From: Corticibacter populi | GTDB lineage: Bacteria > Pseudomonadota > Gammaproteobacteria > Burkholderiales > Burkholderiaceae_C | Direction of reading: 5' to 3' | Length of the DNA: 64,000 bases | NCBI RefSeq assembly: GCF_004217315.1 | Contig: NZ_SGWR01000001.1 | Location: 310,001 to 374,000, forward strand | Shown here: piece after piece, positions 1 through 7,294 of the stretch | Layout: each line of letters opens with the position of its first letter | How positions within the stretch are numbered: the first letter of the stretch is position 1 | Made by a program: the position numbers and the translations under genes | Notes under the pieces: generated by a model | What the model saw: the letters and a program-made list of their open reading frames with translations, nothing else | What the model was told of the DNA's origin: nothing | Databases searched by the model: none

Positions 1-935
1 TCGAACAGGTGATCCAGCTCCGCAATCTCCCCGGCTGTCAGCGTGATGTCGGCGGCGGCCACATTGCTCTCCAGATAGGCGATGCGCCGCGTGCCGGGGA
101 TCGGGATCACGTGCGGATGCTTGTTCAGCAGCCACGCCAGCGCAATCTGCGCATTGCTCCAGCCGCGCGCCTTGGCAAATTCGCCCAGCGCGGCGACCAG
201 CCGGCGGTTGTGGGCTTCGGCCTCGCCGATGAAGCGCGGGTTGTGGCGGCGGAAGTCGTTCTCGGCCAATTGGTCGGCCGCCACGGTGGCCGTCAGAAAG
301 GCCCGGCCCAGCGGGCTATAGGCCACGAAGGCAGTGCCCTGTTCGGCGCAGGCGGCCAGCATGCCTTGCTCGGGCTCGCGGCTCCACAGCGAGTATTCGC
401 TCTGGACGGCGGCAATCGGGTGCACTGCGTGGGCGCGCCGCAAGGTCTGCTGCGAGACTTCCGAGAGCCCGATGGCCGCCACCTTGCCCTCGGCCACCAG
501 CCGGGCCATTGCGCCCACCACGTCCTCGATGGGCACGGCCGGGTCGCGCCGGTGGCAGTAGTAGAGGTCGATCTGCTCGACGCCGAGGCGCCGCAGCGAG
601 GCCTCGCAAGCGGCCTGGATGTAGGCGGGCGAGTTGTCGATGCGGCGCTCATAGCGGCCTGCCTCGCGCACGATGCCGAACTTGGTGGCCAGCACCATGC
701 GCTGCCGCCGGACCGGGCCGCCTTCGGCAATGAACCGCCCGAGCAATTGCTCGTTGTGGCCCAGGCCATAGGTGTCGGCCGTGTCGAACAGGGTGACATC
801 CAGTTCCAGCGCGCGGGCCAGCGTGCGCAGTGACTGGGCATCGTCGCTGGGGCCGTAGAACTCGCTCATGCCCATGCAGCCGAGGCCGAGGGCGGACACC
901 ATGGGGCCTTGCGTCCCGAGTCGTCGTTGTTGCAT
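1..935 (-). CDS. Aldo/keto reductase, 3' end cut by window edge
   Basis: NADPH-dependent oxidoreductase of the aldo/keto reductase superfamily, acting on an unknown carbonyl substrate in the cytoplasm. The minus-strand reading frame starts at ATG 935-933, preceded by a GGAG ribosome site, and stays open to base 1 (311 codons visible), so only the last few residues are missing. The catalytic tetrad of the family can be read: Asp51 and Tyr56 in DTADTYG, Lys85 in ATKFG and His128 in YYCHRRDP. The length and the start MQQRRLGTQG resemble the YakC/IolS-like group. It lies 43 bp downstream of the short-chain dehydrogenase on the same strand, so the two probably form one transcript controlled by the divergent LysR gene. 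The true substrate is not visible. Confidence 0.88.
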   Translation of the reverse strand, partial: MQQRRLGTQGPMVSALGLGCMGMSEFYGPSDDAQSLRTLARALELDVTLFDTADTYGLGHNEQLLGRFIAEGGPVRRQRMVLATKFGIVREAGRYERRIDNSPAYIQAACEASLRRLGVEQIDLYYCHRRDPAVPIEDVVGAMARLVAEGKVAAIGLSEVSQQTLRRAHAVHPIAAVQSEYSLWSREPEQGMLAACAEQGTAFVAYSPLGRAFLTATVAADQLAENDFRRHNPRFIGEAEAHNRRLVAALGEFAKARGWSNAQIALAWLLNKHPHVIPIPGTRRIAYLESNVAAADITLTAGEIAELDHLF

Positions 936-978
936 CGTTTTCTCCAGAAGTTGGGTCAGGGCATTCGTCCCATGGGAG

Positions 979-1746
979 TCAGGGCAGCGTGTAGCCGCCA
1001 TCGACCGTGAGGGTCTGGCCATTGATGTAGCTGGCCGCGTTCGAGAGCAGGAACAGCACCGGTCCGGCCACCTCTTCGGGCGTGCCGGGACGGCCTGCCG
1101 GCGTGGTGGCCAGTGTCGCATGCAGATTCTCGATGCTGCCGAATCCGATGGCGGCCATGGGCGTCTCGATGGGGCCGGGACTGACGGCATTGACGCGGAT
1201 GCCATGCGGCCAGCCCTCCAGCGCGGCGGCGCGTGTCAGGCCCAGCACGGCCTGCTTGCTGGCGGTGTAGGGAGCGAGGTTGGCAAACGTGGCCTGCGTC
1301 ACCATCGACGCGGTGTTGACGATGGCGCCACCACCGCTCTGCCGCATGGCCGCCATCTCGTGCTTGAGCGCATGGAAGACGCCAGACGCATTGGTGCGCA
1401 TCACCGCCTCGAAATCGGCGCTGGTCAGGTCGGTCAGCGCGCAGGCCTGGCCGAGCAGCCCGGCATTGTTGAAGGCGCCGTCGAGGCGGCCGAAGCGCTC
1501 CACCGCAAAGGCCACGGCCCGCGCCACATCCGCCTCCACCGCCACATCGGTGGCGATGGCCAGAGCCTCGCCACCCTGGTCGCGGATGCTTTGCGCCAAT
1601 GCGTCGAGCGCATCCCGGCGCCGCGCCGCCAGCACGACGCGGGCGCCGGCCTGGCCCAGCGCCAGGGCCGTTGCCGCGCCGATGCCGGACGATGCGCCAA
1701 GCACCAGCACGCTTTTCCCGGCCAGGCCGGAGTCGATCGAGGTCAT
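979..1746 (-). CDS. Short-chain dehydrogenase/reductase (SDR)
   Basis: Classical NAD(P)-dependent SDR of 255 residues. The cofactor motif GASSGIG sits at 17-23, NNAG at 93-96, and the catalytic Ser147, Tyr160 and Lys164 are all present (YTASK). The C-terminus contains the usual substrate-loop signature SPGPIETPM and ends in VDGGYTLP. The frame is open further upstream through a 9-bp repeat, but the repeat-encoded residues (Leu-Gln-Pro units) are unlikely to be protein, so the start is placed at ATG 1746-1744; an in-frame ATG 18 bases further upstream is an alternative. It is divergent from the LysR regulator at 1912 and upstream of the aldo/keto reductase, which suggests a small regulated redox operon. 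The substrate is unknown. Confidence 0.9.
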   Translation of the reverse strand: MTSIDSGLAGKSVLVLGASSGIGAATALALGQAGARVVLAARRRDALDALAQSIRDQGGEALAIATDVAVEADVARAVAFAVERFGRLDGAFNNAGLLGQACALTDLTSADFEAVMRTNASGVFHALKHEMAAMRQSGGGAIVNTASMVTQATFANLAPYTASKQAVLGLTRAAALEGWPHGIRVNAVSPGPIETPMAAIGFGSIENLHATLATTPAGRPGTPEEVAGPVLFLLSNAASYINGQTLTVDGGYTLP

Positions 1747-1770
1747 GGGTGAAGCCTTTCTCATGAGACG

Positions 1771-1822
1771 AAGGGGTTGAAGGGGTTGAAGGGGTTGAAG
1801 GGGTTGAAGGGGTTGAAGGGGG
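1771..1822. repeat. 9-bp tandem repeat in divergent promoter region
   Basis: Five perfect head-to-tail copies of AAGGGGTTG fill 1771-1815 and a partial sixth copy (AAGGGGG) follows. The array lies just upstream of the SDR start and about 90 bp from the LysR start. Because the unit is nine bases, gain or loss of copies would change promoter spacing without shifting a reading frame. Confidence 0.9.
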
Positions 1823-1911
1823 CGAATGAAATGACCCGATCGAGCATAGTCCCCATGCCATTGCGCAACAATACGCACATTGATTCATGACTTGTTGAGA
1901 AATTTTCATCA

Positions 1912-2820
1912 ATGACCACTGCCTCCGCCACCAGCCTGAACGACCTGCACGCCTTTGCCGCGGTGGCCAGGACGCGCAACTTCCGGCGGGCCGCCGTCGA
2001 GCTGGGGGTTTCAGCTTCGGCGCTGAGCCATTCATTGCGTGGCCTGGAGGCGCGCCTGGGCGTGCGGCTGCTGCACCGCACCACGCGCAGCGTCGCCCCG
2101 ACCGAGGCCGGCGAGCGCCTGTTGGCCCGCCTGGGCCCTGCGCTGCGCGAGATTGCCGATGCCATCGAAGCGATCAACGACTTCCGGGATTCCCCCACCG
2201 GTCTGCTGCGCATCAACGCCCCCCGGGCCGCCTGCGACTGGGTGCTGGCGCCGCTGGTGGCCAAGTTTCTGGCGCAGCACCCGGGCATGCGGGTGGAACT
2301 GGTGGACGACGACAGCCTGGTCGACATCGTTGCCACCGGCTTCGATGCGGGCGTGCGCTTTGGCGAGAGCCTGCAGCAGGACATGGTGGCCGTGCCGATC
2401 GGCCCGCCGCAGCGCTTCATCGTCGTGGCCGCGCCCGACTACCTGGCACGGCGCGGTACACCGGCCGATCCGCGTCAGCTCACCGGGCATGCCTGCATCC
2501 GCGTGCGCTTCCCGGCTGGTGCGTTCTATCGCTGGGAGTTCATGCGCGATGGCGAGCGCCTCGAGGTGGAGGTCGACGGGCCGCTGGCGCTGGGCGACAT
2601 GCGCCTGATGGTACAGGCCGCCGAGCAGGGCCTGGGCCTGGCCTACGTCTACGCGCAGTATGCGCAAGAGGCGCTGGCGGCGGGCCGGCTCGTCAGCGTG
2701 CTGGATGATTGGCGGCCGGCCGAGGCGGGCTTTTTTCTCTACTACCCCAGCCACCGGCTGGTGCCGGCCGGGCTGCGCGCCTTCATCGCGCTGGCGCGGG
2801 AGTCATTGTCGGCGCGCTGA
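1912..2820 (+). CDS. LysR-family transcriptional regulator
   Basis: DNA-binding regulator of 302 residues, the usual LysR length. The N-terminal winged helix-turn-helix is seen at about residues 8-66 ([28 protein letters not shown] split over the helix pair, then [17 protein letters not shown]). The C-terminal effector-binding domain begins near residue 92 (LRINAPRA). It is transcribed away from the SDR/aldo-keto reductase pair, the common LysR arrangement in which the regulator controls the divergent operon and its own promoter. The inducer cannot be deduced. The sequence resembles the large group of LysR proteins often linked to aldo/keto reductases and SDRs. Confidence 0.92.
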   Translation: MTTASATSLNDLHAFAAVARTRNFRRAAVELGVSASALSHSLRGLEARLGVRLLHRTTRSVAPTEAGERLLARLGPALREIADAIEAINDFRDSPTGLLRINAPRAACDWVLAPLVAKFLAQHPGMRVELVDDDSLVDIVATGFDAGVRFGESLQQDMVAVPIGPPQRFIVVAAPDYLARRGTPADPRQLTGHACIRVRFPAGAFYRWEFMRDGERLEVEVDGPLALGDMRLMVQAAEQGLGLAYVYAQYAQEALAAGRLVSVLDDWRPAEAGFFLYYPSHRLVPAGLRAFIALARESLSAR

Positions 2821-2841
2821 GCAAGTTCCCGCTGCCTGTTC

Positions 2842-3678
2842 TCAATGCCTGCTGCTTGCCTGTACCACCGGCTGCGTGCCGCGCTCGCTGCACAGCACCA
2901 CCAGCAGGTTGCCGACCAGGTCGGCCTTGTGGGCATCGTCCAGTGGCACGGTGCCGTTCTTCTCCAGTTCGGCCAGCGCCATCTCCACCATGCCGACGGC
3001 ACCGGCGACGATCTTGGCCCTGGCCGCAATCACCGCGTTGGCCTGCTGGCGCTGCAGCATGGCCTGGGCGATCTCCGGCGCGTAGGCGAGGTGGCTGATG
3101 CGCGCCTCGATCACCTCCACCCCGGCCTTGCCCAGGCGTTCGGCAATCTGCCGCTGCAGCTCGTGCGAGACCTCGTGCGGGTGGCTGCGCAGCGAGACCT
3201 GGCCGTCCTCGTGCTGGTCGTACGGATAGCTGCCCGCCAGTGCGCGAAGGGCCGCCTCGGACTGGATGCGCACATAGCTCTCGTAGTCGTCCACGTTGTA
3301 GACGGCTTCGGCCGAGTCCTGCACCTGCCAAACGATCACGGCGGCAATCTCGATGGGGTTGCCCTCCAGGTCGTTGACCTTGAGCATGCTGCTTTCGAAA
3401 TTGCGCACGCGCAGGCTGATGCGGCGCTTGCTGAAGAATGGGTTGTTCCAGCGCAGACCCTCCTGGCGGACGGTGCCGACGTAGCGCCCGAACAGGCTGA
3501 GCACGGCCGACTGGTTGGGCTCCAGCATGTAGAGGCCCTTGATGACGACAAGGGCTGCCGGCACAGCAACCACGAGCAGCGCCGGATGGCGGAAGAAGCC
3601 CACCACGGCTACCAGCACCACCGCGCTGACCGCCAGGAAGGGGATGCCGGGGAGCGAGCTTTTATCAATTTCTTTCAT
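2842..3678 (-). CDS. SPFH/band 7 membrane protein
   Basis: Membrane-anchored SPFH (stomatin/prohibitin/flotillin) protein of 278 residues. Two closely spaced hydrophobic stretches occupy about residues 13-50, followed by the start of the SPFH domain ([24 protein letters not shown]) near residue 53. An Ala/Glu/Gln-rich helical segment that would form a coiled coil follows around 190-245 ([20 protein letters not shown]). Such proteins scaffold membrane microdomains or hold proteases. No NfeD-type partner protein is adjacent. The gene lies 35 bp downstream of the MOSC gene on the same strand and is convergent with the LysR gene. Its specific role here is unknown. Confidence 0.9.
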   Translation of the reverse strand: MKEIDKSSLPGIPFLAVSAVVLVAVVGFFRHPALLVVAVPAALVVIKGLYMLEPNQSAVLSLFGRYVGTVRQEGLRWNNPFFSKRRISLRVRNFESSMLKVNDLEGNPIEIAAVIVWQVQDSAEAVYNVDDYESYVRIQSEAALRALAGSYPYDQHEDGQVSLRSHPHEVSHELQRQIAERLGKAGVEVIEARISHLAYAPEIAQAMLQRQQANAVIAARAKIVAGAVGMVEMALAELEKNGTVPLDDAHKADLVGNLLVVLCSERGTQPVVQASSRH

Positions 3679-3713
3679 GGGGTTCCTGAGGAAGGGGGGA
3701 AGAGGACGAGGGT

Positions 3714-4496
3714 TCAGGCCAGCACTTCAACGGCATCGCCCACATGCAGCACGCCTTCGCCGTGCGCGTACAGGTTCATGCCGAAGCAGGCGCCCTGCGG
3801 CAGCTTGTGGGTTTGCGCCAGTGTCTTCAGCGGCTCCTTTTGCTCGGAAAGGGTGGCCGTCTCCGGATCGAGGTTGACGATCTTGCAGCGTGCGCAGGGC
3901 TTGAAGAGCGAGAACTCGATGGTGCCGATGCGGATGCGCTGCCAGCCGTCTTCCGCGTAGGCGTCCAGTCCGTCGATCACGATGTTGGGGCGAAAGCGGC
4001 GCATCACGACGGGCTGCGCCAGATGGCTGTTGAGCGAGGCCAGCGAGGTCTCGGCACACAGCAGGTAGGGAGCGCCATCGGCAAAGGAGAGGGGCGCGGC
4101 GTTGACCTTCAGCATCCGCTGCGGCCGCCGGCCGGTATGGAACAGCCGGCACGGCTGGCCCAGCTGACGGCTCAGCCAGGCATCGGCCCCGGGGGCGCCG
4201 CCATAGGCCTGAAAATCGTCGCGCCACACCGTCACTTCGGCCGGATGCACATATTCGGCGGTACGCACCAGCAGCGATTCGCCGTCTGGGGCGACGAGCC
4301 GCAGACCGTCTTGTTGCGGCAGTGGCTGCCACAGCAGCAGCGATTCCAGCTCGCGCGCGGTGATGAAGCGGCCCGAGGCATCGGTGACCAGCCATTCGCG
4401 GTCGCCCGCGAAACCCTGCGCCAGAGCCTGCGCGGCAGGCAGCGACAGGCCCTGCATCGATTTGACGGGGTGGATCCACAATTCGGTCACTTGCAC
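3714..4496 (-). CDS. MOSC domain-containing protein (YcbX/mARC-like)
   Basis: Predicted molybdenum-cofactor-binding protein of 260 residues with an N-terminal MOSC beta-barrel ([12 protein letters not shown] at the start) and a C-terminal MOSC domain. RFRPNIV at 168-174 and the CARC motif (Cys201, Cys204) just before VNLDPET are family signatures; a cysteine of this motif is the expected Mo ligand in related mARC/YcbX enzymes, which reduce N-hydroxylated compounds. The open frame continues far upstream, but a GTG at 4496-4494 has an AGGAG site nine bases before it and begins exactly where homology to the family starts. The flavodoxin gene lies on the other strand immediately upstream. Confidence 0.88.
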   Translation of the reverse strand: MQVTELWIHPVKSMQGLSLPAAQALAQGFAGDREWLVTDASGRFITARELESLLLWQPLPQQDGLRLVAPDGESLLVRTAEYVHPAEVTVWRDDFQAYGGAPGADAWLSRQLGQPCRLFHTGRRPQRMLKVNAAPLSFADGAPYLLCAETSLASLNSHLAQPVVMRRFRPNIVIDGLDAYAEDGWQRIRIGTIEFSLFKPCARCKIVNLDPETATLSEQKEPLKTLAQTHKLPQGACFGMNLYAHGEGVLHVGDAVEVLA

Positions 4497-4667
4497 AGAG
4501 GAGACTCCTGGGTCGCACACCTGCCGCCGGTCGGCAGGGAAAAGCGCAGTGCCGTATTGTGGATTGAATTGCCCCGCGCGCAGGGCAATGCGGCGCGCGG
4601 GCCAGGGCCGAAGGCCGCTATGATGCCGCCGAAGATACCAACACCCGCCTTGGCGGAGAGGGATTCC

Positions 4668-5147
4668 ATGAAACTGAAGATCATCGTTGGCTCGGCCAGC
4701 GACACCGCTTTGTATGTGGCCAAGGCCATCGCGCAGGCTCTGGCCGGCGCGATGGACGCGGTGGAAGTGCTGGTGGCTGGCGCCGCCACGACAGGGAGTG
4801 TGCTGGAAGTGGCCGACGATGAATTCGTCCTGATCTGCACTTCCACCCACGGCAATGGCGAGGTGCCCGAAAACCTGCAGCCCTTGTATTTCGAGCTGGA
4901 CGCCAACCCGCGTTACCTGGGGCTGCTGCGTTACGGCGTGATTGCGCTGGGAGACAGCTTCTACGGGGATACCTTCGCGGCCGGTGGCCATCTGTTCGAC
5001 GCGCGCCTGCAGGATCTGGGCGCCACGCGCCTGGGCGAGATTTTCACCATCGACGCCAGTGAAGTGGCGGACCCCGACCCCGTGGGCGCGGCGTGGGCGC
5101 AAGGCTGGCTCGATGGCTTTGTGAAGCCCGCTGCCGGCCGGGTTTGA
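4668..5147 (+). CDS. Flavodoxin-domain protein (MioC-like)
   Basis: Small FMN-binding flavodoxin-fold protein of 159 residues. The phosphate-binding loop is seen as GSASDTALYVAKAIA at the N-terminus, and STHGNGEVPEN and GDSFYGDTFAAGG are the two later FMN-contact loops. The start ATG 4668 is preceded by GGAGAGG at 4655-4661. Length and motifs match MioC/short-chain flavodoxins, which carry single electrons to reductive enzymes. It is divergent from the MOSC protein; an electron-donor partnership is possible but is inference. The electron source is not encoded nearby. Confidence 0.88.
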   Translation: MKLKIIVGSASDTALYVAKAIAQALAGAMDAVEVLVAGAATTGSVLEVADDEFVLICTSTHGNGEVPENLQPLYFELDANPRYLGLLRYGVIALGDSFYGDTFAAGGHLFDARLQDLGATRLGEIFTIDASEVADPDPVGAAWAQGWLDGFVKPAAGRV

Positions 5148-5200
5148 TCCCCGGCCGGTACGGCGCACCGGCGATTGGGCGAGGCGCAAGCCCTTCTGGC

Positions 5201-5224
5201 TACAATGCGGAATGGTTTCCATTC
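5201..5224 (+). promoter_or_regulatory. Candidate promoter/operator of the iron locus
   Basis: TACAAT at 5201-5206 resembles a sigma-70 -10 box, although no good -35 box lies at 17 bp. It is followed by a perfect inverted repeat GAATGG-TTT-CCATTC at 5210-5224. Placed before an ECF sigma gene for iron uptake, the palindrome could be a degenerate Fur operator, but it does not match the 19-bp Fur consensus well. Confidence 0.35.
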
Positions 5225-5372
5225 TCCTTCTTGCCGTGTTTCCAGGTCGTGCCGGTTCAACGCCTTGCGAGATGCCTGCTGACAGGTGTGGCGGGAGGCG
5301 ATCGGGGCGGCCGCAGCGGCAAGCCGGCATTGGCGGCGAACCGGCGTGCATCTGGCCCGCTCCGGCGGCGCA

Positions 5373-6035
5373 ATGAGCGGACAGAACGTGGAAGATCCAT
5401 CCTCCCGGCTGGCGAAGCTGTACCGCCGCTTCAGCCAGCCCCTGATCCATGCCTTGCAGGGAAAAGAGGGTGGCCGCGCCAAGGCGGAGGATGCCGTCCA
5501 GAACGTGTTCATGCGCATGATCGCCAGCGGCAGCCTGCCGCAGACCGGCAAGGAGTATGCCTACCTGATGCGGGCGGCGTCCAACCAGCGCATCGACCGG
5601 TTCCGGCAGGAGGCTCGCGAGAGCGAGAGCGTGCCCCTGTCGGTCGATGCGCTGGCTGAAGAAGACCGCGCCGGTATGGCGCAGCTCCGCGCCGACGAAG
5701 TGCTGGAGGGGCTGCAGCGTCAGCAGCAGCTGGCCCGGCTGCGCGAGGCGCTGCTGGAGCTGCCCGCGCGTCAGCGCGAGGCCTTTGCCCTGCATATGAT
5801 CGAGGGCCACAGCCAGCCCGAGGTGGCTGCGCGCATGGGCATCACGCTGCGCATGGTATCGCGGCATGTCGGCAGCGCGCTGGCCTACTGCGAACTGCGC
5901 CTGCAGTATGGCAGCCTGGAACAGATGCAGCGCCTGCGTCAGGAGGTTCGGGAGCAGCCCGTTCCAAACGCTGGCGCGTCGGCGGCACCATGCGGTACCA
6001 GCGACGAGAACATGCGGGGCACGCACGCACGATGA
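5373..6035 (+). CDS. ECF RNA polymerase sigma factor (FecI-like)
   Basis: Extracytoplasmic-function sigma factor of 220 residues. Region 2 is seen around residues 8-60 (KLYRRFSQPL, then AEDAVQNVFMRMIAS) and region 4 around 128-178, with the helix-turn-helix EGHSQPEVAARMGITLRMV. It is followed with an ATGA overlap by a FecR anti-sigma factor and then by a TonB-dependent receptor with an STN domain, the complete FecI-FecR-FecA-type surface signalling set. It should direct transcription of the receptor operon when the siderophore binds. The start ATG 5373 has no good ribosome site; the frame is also open to 5286, but the extra residues are low-complexity. Confidence 0.88.
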   Translation: MSGQNVEDPSSRLAKLYRRFSQPLIHALQGKEGGRAKAEDAVQNVFMRMIASGSLPQTGKEYAYLMRAASNQRIDRFRQEARESESVPLSVDALAEEDRAGMAQLRADEVLEGLQRQQQLARLREALLELPARQREAFALHMIEGHSQPEVAARMGITLRMVSRHVGSALAYCELRLQYGSLEQMQRLRQEVREQPVPNAGASAAPCGTSDENMRGTHAR

Positions 6036-7060
6036 ACAAACCCATACCCCCCGGAATCAGCGCCGAGGCATTGGTGGCCGTGCACGAGCAGGCCGCCGAC
6101 TGGCAAGTGCGGCGCCTGCGGCCCGACTGGCAGCCGGCGGACGAACACGCCCTGCGGGCCTGGTTGAACCAGGATGCGCTGCACGCACAGGTCTTTGCCA
6201 GCATGGACCGGACACGCCTGGCCTTTGGCCAGCTCAAGGGCCTGGTGACCGACGCGAGCCCGGCCGCAGTGTCTGAACCGGGCACACCACGCCGCCCGCA
6301 CCGCCGGCGGCGTCCGTCCCCGGCCATGGCGGCCGTGGCCTGCATGGTGCTGGCGCTGCTCGGTGGCGGCGGCTTCTACTGGTGGGACAACACGCCCCGA
6401 TACAGCATGGCGTACCGGACGCAGGGGGAGGGGCAGCGCATCCGCCTGCCCGATGGCTCGCAAATCGACCTCAATGTCCACAGCGGCCTGCAGGTGCGCT
6501 ACTACCCGCGGCGCCGTCAGGCCGTGCTCGATGGCGGCGAGGCCTTTTTCGATGTGGCCGCGGATGCCGGCCGCCCCTTCACCGTCGCCAGCGGTGCGGC
6601 GCGGATCCGCGTCGTCGGTACCGCCTTCAACGTGCGGGCTGCGCCGCCGGCTCTGGTGGTGCAGGTCAGCGAAGGCCTTGTCGAGGTCAGCACCGCGAAA
6701 AACGGGCAGGGCGGTGCCCGCAAGGTTCTGCTCAAGGCCGGCACGGGCCTGGCACTCGATCCCGCCAGCGGCGCCTACCAGCCCCTGCAGCCAGCGGCCG
6801 GTTCAATTGGCCAGTGGCGCACCGGCCAGATTCGCTTCGATCAGACCCCGCTGGGCGAGGTGGTGGCCGAAATCGCGCGTTACCTGCGCCAGCCGGTCCG
6901 CCTGCAGGGCGCGGCGCTGGCGGACCTGCCCGTATCCGGCTATTTCTCGCTGCGCGATCCCGAGGCCTTCATCGAGTTGCTGGCAAGCACCGTGCCGGTG
7001 CGCGTCGAGCGGCGCCGGAGCGAAGGACCGGGTCTGGACTGGGTCATTCTGCCGCGCTGA
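6032..7060 (+). CDS. FecR-family anti-sigma factor
   Basis: Inner-membrane sigma regulator of 342 residues. The cytoplasmic N-terminal domain (DUF4880 type) is at about 12-60 (AADWQVRRLRPDW, ALRAWLNQD), one transmembrane helix is at about 98-117, and the periplasmic FecR domain is at about 130-220 (RIRLPDGSQIDLNVHSGLQ, GGEAFFDVA, VVGTAFNVR). A C-terminal secretin/TonB-like subdomain (265-342, ASTVPVRVE) is expected to meet the receptor's STN domain. The ATG at 6032 overlaps the TGA of the sigma gene (ATGA), which implies translational coupling and matched dosage of the two regulators. Confidence 0.93.
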   Translation: MNKPIPPGISAEALVAVHEQAADWQVRRLRPDWQPADEHALRAWLNQDALHAQVFASMDRTRLAFGQLKGLVTDASPAAVSEPGTPRRPHRRRRPSPAMAAVACMVLALLGGGGFYWWDNTPRYSMAYRTQGEGQRIRLPDGSQIDLNVHSGLQVRYYPRRRQAVLDGGEAFFDVAADAGRPFTVASGAARIRVVGTAFNVRAAPPALVVQVSEGLVEVSTAKNGQGGARKVLLKAGTGLALDPASGAYQPLQPAAGSIGQWRTGQIRFDQTPLGEVVAEIARYLRQPVRLQGAALADLPVSGYFSLRDPEAFIELLASTVPVRVERRRSEGPGLDWVILPR

Positions 7061-7294
7061 GAAACAACTGATTACAAATAATCGGGCGAGCCGGGGTTCG
7101 TGCTTTGCCGCTCGCTGGCGTCTTACTCCATGTGGCGCAAGAGATGCGCCGCAACGGCTGCCAGCCATGCCCACCCCGCCTTGCCCGACCCGCTTGCGCG
7201 CAGCACCAGCCAACGGCCGCAGATTTCCCGCCCGCCTGTCCTCCCCGAAGGGGCCGTGGCATGCGGGCGCATTCTTTACAGCAAGGAATTTGCA

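Noticed and set aside
1747-1878. N-terminal extension of the SDR encoded through the 9-bp repeat
   Set aside because: The repeat would encode repeated Leu-Gln-Pro before a canonical SDR start; a normal start lies at 1746.
4497-6026. Upstream extension of the MOSC reading frame to 770 codons
   Set aside because: The extension runs antisense through the flavodoxin and sigma genes and has no similarity to MOSC proteins; a GTG with ribosome site starts the conserved part.
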